A DNA stretch of 64,000 bases from Hoylesella shahii DSM 15611 = JCM 12083 (GTDB taxonomy: Bacteria > Bacteroidota > Bacteroidia > Bacteroidales > Bacteroidaceae): contig NZ_BAIZ01000001.1 of assembly GCF_000613445.1 (NCBI RefSeq), forward strand, positions 62,001 through 126,000, read 5' to 3'. Numbering within the stretch: the stretch's first letter is position 1; each line of letters opens with the position of its first letter. Under the pieces are notes generated by a model. That model did no database searches and was not told the DNA's origin. It worked only from the letters and a program-made list of their open reading frames with translations. The translations under genes were made by a program, and so were the position numbers. Below are positions 58,551 to 64,000 of this stretch, piece after piece.

Positions 58551-59954
58551 ATGTTCAGCAAGGAAACTTACATCCGTAGGCGTACCGAACTTAAAAAGTT
58601 GGTACAAAGTGGTGTGATTGTCATTTTTGGCAACAACGAATCACCATGCAATTTTCCCAACAATGGATACTATCCATTCCGTCAAGACTCGTCGTTCCTT
58701 TACTATTTCGGCGTACAGCGCGATGGACTTGTTGGAGTAATCGACATCGACAACAACGTAGACACGCTTGTTGGCGACGACATCGACATTGAAGACATCG
58801 TATGGTATGGGTCGGTTGACAGCGTAAAAGACTTGGCAGCGCAGGTGGGCATAGAGCATTCGGCCCCTATGAAACACCTCAAAACCGTTTGTCACGATGC
58901 CATTAAGCAAAAACGGAAGATACATTTCTTGCCCCCCTATCGCCATGACATCAAGTTACAGATATTCGATCTCCTTGGCATTCACCCCAACCAACAAAAG
59001 GATGCAGCCTCTATGCAGCTTATCAATGCCGTGGTGAAAATGCGCTCGGTAAAAGAAGACCAAGAGATTGAAGAAATAGAAAAGGCATGCGAGATTGGTT
59101 ACCTGATGCACACCACCGCGATGAAACTGATTAGACCAGGCGTTACCGAGAAATATATCGCTGGACAAGTGAGCGGCATTGCTGGTTCTTATGGTGCAAT
59201 GGTTAGTTTCCCAACCATCTTTTCTCAACATGGAGAGATTATGCACGGCAATCCCTCGATGGCTATTTTGGAAGAAGGCCGACTGGCTTTGTGCGACTGT
59301 GGTGCTGAAACCATTAATAACTATTGCTCGGACAATACACGCACCATGCCTGTTAGTGGTAAGTTCACCCAAAGACAATTGGAAATTTACACCATCGTAG
59401 AAGCTTGTCACGACCATGCGCTTGAACTTTCTAAACCTGGAGTGAAATATTACGATGTGCACATGGGTGTTTGCCGAATGATGACCGACCGCCTAAAAGA
59501 ACTTGGATTGATGAAGGGTAATACCGATGATGCTCTTGCTGCTGGCGCTCACGCTCTATTCTTGCCTCACGGACTGGGACACATGATGGGTATGGATGTG
59601 CACGACATGGAGGCACTAGACCAAAAATATGTTGGTTACGACAACGAGATTCAACCCTCTAAGCAGTTTGGTACAGCTGCATTGCGCATGGCACGTCGCT
59701 TGGAGAAGGGTTTTGTGGTTACAGACGAGCCAGGTATATATTTCATCCCCGACCTCATCGACGACTGGAAGGCCAAGGGACACTGCAAAGACTTCCTTAA
59801 CTTCGACCTCATCGAAACGTATAAAGATTTTGGTGGCATAAGACTGGAAGACGATGTGCTAATAACCAATAACGGTTGCCGCATTTTGGGCAAGGACATC
59901 ATTCCCTACCACCCCAAAGACGTGGAAGAGTATATGGCCAAACATCGCGCCTAA
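58551..59954 (+). CDS. pepP: Xaa-Pro aminopeptidase
   Basis: 467 residues from the ATG at 58551. The pita-bread metallopeptidase (M24B) removes N-terminal residues preceding Pro. Metal ligands appear in order: LCDCGAETINNYCSDNTRTMPV (two Asp), LPHGLGHMMGMDVHD (His), VTDEPGIYF (Glu) and GGIRLEDDVLITNNG (Glu). The N-terminal domain (NNESPCNFPNNGYYPFRQDSSF) is typical of PepP. Cytoplasmic, intact. Confidence 0.93.
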   Translation: MFSKETYIRRRTELKKLVQSGVIVIFGNNESPCNFPNNGYYPFRQDSSFLYYFGVQRDGLVGVIDIDNNVDTLVGDDIDIEDIVWYGSVDSVKDLAAQVGIEHSAPMKHLKTVCHDAIKQKRKIHFLPPYRHDIKLQIFDLLGIHPNQQKDAASMQLINAVVKMRSVKEDQEIEEIEKACEIGYLMHTTAMKLIRPGVTEKYIAGQVSGIAGSYGAMVSFPTIFSQHGEIMHGNPSMAILEEGRLALCDCGAETINNYCSDNTRTMPVSGKFTQRQLEIYTIVEACHDHALELSKPGVKYYDVHMGVCRMMTDRLKELGLMKGNTDDALAAGAHALFLPHGLGHMMGMDVHDMEALDQKYVGYDNEIQPSKQFGTAALRMARRLEKGFVVTDEPGIYFIPDLIDDWKAKGHCKDFLNFDLIETYKDFGGIRLEDDVLITNNGCRILGKDIIPYHPKDVEEYMAKHRA

Positions 59955-60001
59955 TCATAACCCATCCACTTAAGGCTAGAGAGCCAACACTCAACCATAA
60001 G

Positions 60002-60040
60002 GATGCCTGCGCACAGCCTTTGGCCTGCGCACGGCATCTC
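60002..60040 (+). terminator. Hairpin after pepP
   Basis: GATGCC (60002-60007) pairs with GGCATC (60033-60038), extended by TGCGCA on both sides with a bulge. CTGCGCAC occurs twice within it. Confidence 0.55.
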
Positions 60041-60145
60041 TTCATAAGCAGAAATTAGTATCTTAATGGGGGATAAATAAACAAAGAGAGATAATCGTAA
60101 AGATTTTTCCTAATTAACATTTTAAGCATAAAAACAAACAAAACA

Positions 60146-61360
60146 ATGAAAAAAGTATTCTTAGCAGCACTTGTTGCGCTCACTGCGACAGGTTTAAACG
60201 CAAAGACTCCTAAAGCAAAGCCACAAACGGCTAGGAGCAAACCCGTGTTTACGATGATTAAAGAAAACAAAATCACCAGCATCAAAGACCAAAACCGCAG
60301 TGGCACATGCTGGGACTATGCCACGATGAGCTTCCTTGAGAGCGAAATCTTGCGTAAGTCGGGCAAAACCTACAACCTAAGCGAAATGTTTATCGCCAAC
60401 AAAAACTACATGGACCGCGCCGTTAAGGCAGTTAGAATGCATGGCGACGTATCGTTTGCACAAGGCGGAAGCTTCGACGACCCACTCCACGTTATCAAGC
60501 AGCACGGCATTGTGCCCGAAGACGCTATGGCATTACCTGGTTCTATGACGGGCGACTCGCTGGCTAATTTTGGCGAATTTTTCGATTCCATGCTGCCTTA
60601 TGTAGAGGCTGTGGCTAAGAGCAAGGCTAAAAAACTGTCGCCTGCATGGAAAAACGGATTGCAAGGCATCCTCGACTCTTACCTAGGTAAATGCCCCGAA
60701 AACTTTACTCACGAAGGAAAGAGCTACACTCCGAAATCGTTTGCTGAGAGCCTAGGACTTGACTGGGACGAATATATAACATTCACCAGCTACACGCATC
60801 ATCCTTTCTACACAAAGTTTGCTGTTGAGGTACAAGACAACTGGCGTTGGGCTCAAAGCTACAACGTGCCTATCGAAGACCTTACTCGTATTATCGACAA
60901 CGCCATCATGAATGGTTACACTGTTGGATGGGGTGGAGACGTTACCGAAGATGGATTCACACGTAAGGGCCTTGGTATCCTTGTTGACGCTAAGAAGGTG
61001 CGTTCAATGGCTGGTACCGACGCTGACCGCTGGTTTAAACTTTCGGCCAACGAGAAAAAACAACGTTACGACTCGCTCGGAATTAACGCTCCCGAGGTTG
61101 TTCCCACTCAAGCTCTGCGCCAAGAAGCCTACGACACCTGGGAAACTACCGACGACCATGGTATGCATATCTTCGGTATTGCTAAAGACCAAAATGGTAA
61201 AGAATATTATATGGTGAAGAACTCATGGGGTCAATATGGCGACTACAAGGGTATTTGGTACATGACCAAGGCTTATGTGGCTATGAAAACAATGGACTTC
61301 ATGGTTAACAAGAACGCTGTTCCTGCCGACATCTTGCAAAAGATTGGTTTGTCTAAATAA
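60146..61360 (+). CDS. Secreted C1-family (bleomycin hydrolase-like) aminopeptidase
   Basis: 404 residues with a cleavable signal peptide (MKKVFLAALVALTATGLNA). The papain-like triad is visible: Cys in NRSGTCWDYAT, His in DDHGMHIFGIA, Asn in MVKNSWGQYGDYKG. The arrangement matches the aminopeptidase C/bleomycin hydrolase group, which in Bacteroidetes is often exported. Likely acts on dietary or host peptides in the periplasm or outside. Confidence 0.9.
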   Translation: MKKVFLAALVALTATGLNAKTPKAKPQTARSKPVFTMIKENKITSIKDQNRSGTCWDYATMSFLESEILRKSGKTYNLSEMFIANKNYMDRAVKAVRMHGDVSFAQGGSFDDPLHVIKQHGIVPEDAMALPGSMTGDSLANFGEFFDSMLPYVEAVAKSKAKKLSPAWKNGLQGILDSYLGKCPENFTHEGKSYTPKSFAESLGLDWDEYITFTSYTHHPFYTKFAVEVQDNWRWAQSYNVPIEDLTRIIDNAIMNGYTVGWGGDVTEDGFTRKGLGILVDAKKVRSMAGTDADRWFKLSANEKKQRYDSLGINAPEVVPTQALRQEAYDTWETTDDHGMHIFGIAKDQNGKEYYMVKNSWGQYGDYKGIWYMTKAYVAMKTMDFMVNKNAVPADILQKIGLSK

Positions 61361-61473
61361 GACTGAGGAATTAGATTACTTTTAGGCAGGTTCAGATAAG
61401 CGCATTAAAAGCCACCATTGCCCATCAGGACAATGTGATACAATGTTTTATGAATCGCCACTTAATCTTCAAC

Positions 61474-61529
61474 AATCGTCTAGGTTGGGTTAGAAGCATT
61501 GCTTCTTCTCGTCCTAGACGATTATATTT
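61474..61529 (+). terminator. Terminator of the C1 peptidase gene
   Basis: AATCGTCTAGG (61474-61484) pairs with 61513-61523. An inner GAAGC/GCTTC stem makes a long hairpin, followed by ATATTTT. Confidence 0.75.
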
Positions 61530-61698
61530 TCGCCCTTTCCCAACAAACTAGCTCTCTCCCAATCACGCCTTGCTAACTTTCGTCTTAAACAGAACATAAT
61601 AAAGAACCGTATTCAAAACCTGTAGAACCCCATTTACCCCTTCATTCCATACCAACAAACACTAGGATAAGACTTTCGGCCTGGAGTTATACATAATC

Positions 61699-61712
61699 TA
61701 ACGTAAGGTCGA
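61699..61712 (+). repeat. IS982-family left terminal repeat
   Basis: TAACGTAAGGTCGA, the inverse match of the element's other end. Confidence 0.65.
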
Positions 61713-61717
61713 CGAAT

Positions 61718-62260
61718 TCAGTACAAAGTAAGTTGTCTTTCAAAGTTCTTTTGTACATTGATACACGGTTTCTTTGAAAACAGACAATAGACAACAATGG
61801 CACCTAGTAAGTTGACGATGAAATTGCCAAAGCTTTAATGGCTTTGGGGGCTATACTTGGGCAATGTAATTAGGTTCATCAGTTACCGTTTCTATATATG
61901 TACTCTCTGTTTCTTACAGACACACAGTGGGATGCTGTCAACGAATCTTATATCAGTGCATTTGCGCAACAGGGCCTTCTTGATAAACAAGGTTAAGGCT
62001 ATGACTACATCCCTTTCTAAATTTACTATACGGCTATAAGAAACAACTTTTGGAAAAAGATAGCATAGCTGTTTGCATACTTTTTCAAAATAGAAATGTT
62101 TAAAGCAGCGATAACCCGAATCGTGAAAAACATTCATTATAAGCATGACTTCTGCCTTTGACTTTGTATAATTTCGATAACATTTTCTTTTTGGGGTGAT
62201 TTTAGCGTATATTTTGCTTGCATTGCATCAAAAAACTTTCAGAAATTATCTACCATACAT
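61718..62260 (-). pseudogene. IS982-family transposase remnant
   Basis: Fragments in more than one frame. The N-terminal part (KFFDAMQAKYTLKSP) leads to SKAEVMLIMNVFHDSGYRC, CKQLCYLFPKVVSYSRIVNLE and CTDIRFVDSIPLCVCKKQR, all strongly like IS982 transposases including the DDE Asp in FVDS. The C-terminal end SFGNFIVNLLGAIVVYCLF then appears after a gap with stop codons. The central DDE region is deleted. A short homopolymer indel (A5 where A6 is expected near 62191) and a TGA in place of a Cys codon also break the N-terminal part. Confidence 0.8.
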
Positions 62261-62381
62261 TATTTTTTATAACTTTGTTCCGGGTAAGCATAGTTATTTT
62301 TGTTTGTGATTTCTGAAATTAAACACCTTAAAGTTGCAATAAATTTCACCAAATACCAAATTCACAAACACTTATAATTTA

Positions 62382-62395
62382 TCGAACTCACGTTA
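62382..62395 (-). repeat. IS982-family right terminal repeat
   Basis: Reads TCGAACTCACGTTA on the plus strand. It ends 42 bases before the GLPGLI start codon, so the old IS end may now form part of that gene's promoter region. Confidence 0.65.
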
Positions 62396-62437
62396 TTTAA
62401 TTAAGACTTACATCATGATTAAGCAGAAAGATTACAT

Positions 62438-63289
62438 ATGAGAAGTATCATTATTTTCTTTATTTGTTTTTCATTTACATTACATGCGCAAGAAAAACAA
62501 GGACGTGTAATGCGTCCTAACAGTAGAGGTTTAGGAAAATGTTCAGTGATTGGGCAGGCCCCAATTAAAGTTATATATGCTCTAAATGCTAAGGATATTA
62601 GCGATGAACATACTTATTTAGATTCTCAAGTACTTCTAATAGGAAAAGGTTTGAGTAAGCTTTATAGCCGTTTCTTAGAACTAAACGATTCTTTACATGA
62701 TGATTTTATTAAGCGAAACCCAAATGCAACTAGCATACCAAGAATAATGTTTTCAGGAGGAAGGAACAATCAATATTGGAGTGAGTATCAATTTACAGAT
62801 ATTTACTCGACTAACAACACATATACTTGCTATGCTAAGATGCCATGGGCCATGGAGCGCTATAACGCTTTCTATACTGAGTCGATGTATCAACAACATT
62901 GGACGCTTTCTGATGAGCAGCTATCAATACTGGGGTATGATTGTCAAAAAGCAACTTGCCATTGGAGAGGCCGAACTTTTGAGGCATGGTTTACTTCTAA
63001 AATTCCTACGCGATTAGGCCCATGGATATTTGGAGGATTGCCTGGACTAATTTTAAAACTATACGACAAAGAACATCTCTATACATGGGAAGCTGTAGAG
63101 ATAAAATCTGGTAATTTTCCAATTATTAAAAGTGAATATAAAGGATTTATTAAGGATACACGTGAACATATTTATAAATTACAAGTAGCCGCAAATCGAG
63201 ATCACCTTAAAACAGCTGGAGCCCGTGATTATCAAACGGGGCAATTAAAATCAAAGCCACACCCTTACGAGCCATTAGAGAAAGAATAG
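62438..63289 (+). CDS. GLPGLI family protein
   Basis: 283 residues. Signal peptide (MRSIIIFFICFSFTLHAQ) and the defining FGGLPGLILKLYD block (about residues 206-218). GLPGLI proteins are exported Bacteroidetes proteins of unknown function, commonly encoded next to a TonB-dependent or outer-membrane protein. The stop TAG is immediately followed by the ATG of the next gene, so the two are coupled. Base composition is lower in GC than the surrounding genes. Confidence 0.88.
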   Translation: MRSIIIFFICFSFTLHAQEKQGRVMRPNSRGLGKCSVIGQAPIKVIYALNAKDISDEHTYLDSQVLLIGKGLSKLYSRFLELNDSLHDDFIKRNPNATSIPRIMFSGGRNNQYWSEYQFTDIYSTNNTYTCYAKMPWAMERYNAFYTESMYQQHWTLSDEQLSILGYDCQKATCHWRGRTFEAWFTSKIPTRLGPWIFGGLPGLILKLYDKEHLYTWEAVEIKSGNFPIIKSEYKGFIKDTREHIYKLQVAANRDHLKTAGARDYQTGQLKSKPHPYEPLEKE

Positions 63290-64000
63290 ATGAAAACCAC
63301 AACCATATTCAGCCTGCTGATTATTTTTTGCTTGAAGATACAAGCTCAAACTGTCATTGAAGGTAGTGTGCTAGATGCACAGGGCAAGTTTGGAGATGCC
63401 ATTGTAACAGTAACGGCAAAAGGGACTAGTATCGTACTGGCATTTGCAGAGACAGATACTAAGGGTGACTATCGTTTGGAGGTTAATTCACAATCCGATA
63501 GTTTAACAATTACCGCAGCAGGTATGTCTATAGGGCAGCAAGTTAAAGTTGTTGCTAACCGTTCACAACGGTTAAACTTTCGAGTCAAAGAAAAGGTATT
63601 ACAACTTAAGGAAGTTAAAGTTCATGCCAAGAAAATACGACAAAACGGTGATACTCTTAACTATTCTGTTGGTGCATATCAGCAGCAAGACGATCGCACT
63701 ATAGGCGATGTTTTAAAGCGTATGCCTGGGATAGAAGTGTCAGATAATGGTTGTATAAAATTCAATGGAAAAAGTATCTCAAAGTTTTATGTTGAAGACA
63801 TGGATTTGTTGCAAGGTCGCTATGGTCTTGCAACAGGAAATATCAATGCAAAAGATGTTGGTTTGGTTCAGGTGCTTGAGAATCATCAACCAGTGAAAGC
63901 CCTACAGGGACGAACACCAACCGATGATGTCGCTATAAATCTGAAATTAAGAAATGCTGCTAAAGGTACAGTAGCAGTAAACACAATGCTCGGTGGTGGT
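63290..64000 (+). CDS. TonB-dependent/carboxypeptidase-regulatory-like outer membrane protein, 5' part
   Basis: The frame starts at 63290, directly after the GLPGLI stop, and is open to the window end (about 237 residues). Signal peptide (MKTTTIFSLLIIFCLKIQAQ), a carboxypeptidase-regulatory-like beta domain (VIEGSVLDAQGKFGDAIVTV), then a TonB-plug-like segment (RTIGDVLKRMPGIEVSDNG, and KSISKFYVEDMDLLQGRYGL). The rest would be an outer-membrane barrel. This pair is a recurrent Bacteroidetes arrangement; the substrate is unknown. Confidence 0.85.
   Translation, partial: MKTTTIFSLLIIFCLKIQAQTVIEGSVLDAQGKFGDAIVTVTAKGTSIVLAFAETDTKGDYRLEVNSQSDSLTITAAGMSIGQQVKVVANRSQRLNFRVKEKVLQLKEVKVHAKKIRQNGDTLNYSVGAYQQQDDRTIGDVLKRMPGIEVSDNGCIKFNGKSISKFYVEDMDLLQGRYGLATGNINAKDVGLVQVLENHQPVKALQGRTPTDDVAINLKLRNAAKGTVAVNTMLGGG

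Larger units (their letters stand above)
61699..62395 (-). mobile_element. Decayed IS982-family insertion sequence
   Basis: About 700 bases bounded by imperfect terminal repeats: TAACGTAAGGTCGA (61699-61712) and, inverted, TAACGTGAGTTCGA (62395-62382), 12 of 14 identical. The transposase remnant inside reads on the minus strand. Intact IS982-family elements are about 1 kb, so roughly 300 bases of the middle are gone. Target duplication not identified. Confidence 0.75.

Noticed and set aside
1..64000. CRISPR array, prophage, integrative element or rRNA operon
   Set aside because: No regularly spaced identical repeats, phage structural genes, conjugation genes, integrase or rRNA sequence were found on reading both strands.

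Overview
The window looks like a chromosomal segment of a Bacteroidales bacterium, most likely Prevotella or a close relative. Promoters repeatedly fit the Bacteroidetes pattern (TTTG or TTG, about 20 bp, then TAnnTTTG). The primary sigma factor is the short form without region 1.1. The gene content is typical of the group: DUF4836 and GLPGLI proteins, GT3-type glycogen synthase, a TonB-linked carboxypeptidase-regulatory-like protein and many lipoproteins. Almost everything is housekeeping or ordinary accessory content. No prophage, CRISPR array or complete insertion sequence was found.

Layout. 1-4.7 kb: end of prfC, thrS, then infC-rpmI-rplT. 4.8-10.6 kb: LacI-type regulator, NhaC-type antiporter, an unassigned protein, a GH25 lysozyme and a zinc-ribbon membrane protein. 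10.6-11.9 kb: non-coding, holding copy A of a dispersed repeat. 11.9-18.3 kb: PH-domain protein, uup, engB, FeoB-associated Cys-rich protein, tRNA-Cys, a Crp-like regulator and lepA. 18.4-25.8 kb: lipoprotein, pflA, pflB, a GH13 enzyme joined to an AlaX-like domain, fabD. 25.8-27.2 kb: non-coding, repeat copy B. 27.2-34.6 kb: proS and a tight minus-strand operon (nucleoside transporter, bifunctional nuclease, rsmE, DUF4836, ABC ATPase, ABC permease). 34.9-43.9 kb: lipoproteins, cdd, a beta-helix lipoprotein, a PqqD/S26/HprK-like cassette, rpoD, and an ECF sigma module. 44-51 kb: rsmF-like, thyA, folA, a TrpF-like protein and a pabA/trpG amidotransferase, then an LTA-synthase-like enzyme and a PAP2 phosphatase. 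51-57.6 kb: nucleotidyltransferase, glgP and glgA, HAD phosphatase. 57.6-64 kb: patatin, pepP, secreted C1 peptidase, a decayed IS982-family element, and a GLPGLI plus TonB-type pair running off the end.

Central metabolism is coherent: pflA/pflB for anaerobic pyruvate cleavage, GT3 glycogen synthase with glucan phosphorylase and an amylase-family enzyme for glycogen, and thyA-folA-pabA for folate and dTMP.

The main caution is that about ten genes, including the highly conserved lepA and pflB, are broken by 1-2 base indels, mostly a missing base in a short homopolymer. This points to uncorrected sequencing errors rather than real gene loss, so any apparent fusion or split here should be treated with care. 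The most interesting candidates are: a pair of homologous ~550 bp non-coding elements in opposite orientation; a TrpF homologue that has lost its catalytic residues inside a folate operon; and a possible amylase-AlaX fusion.
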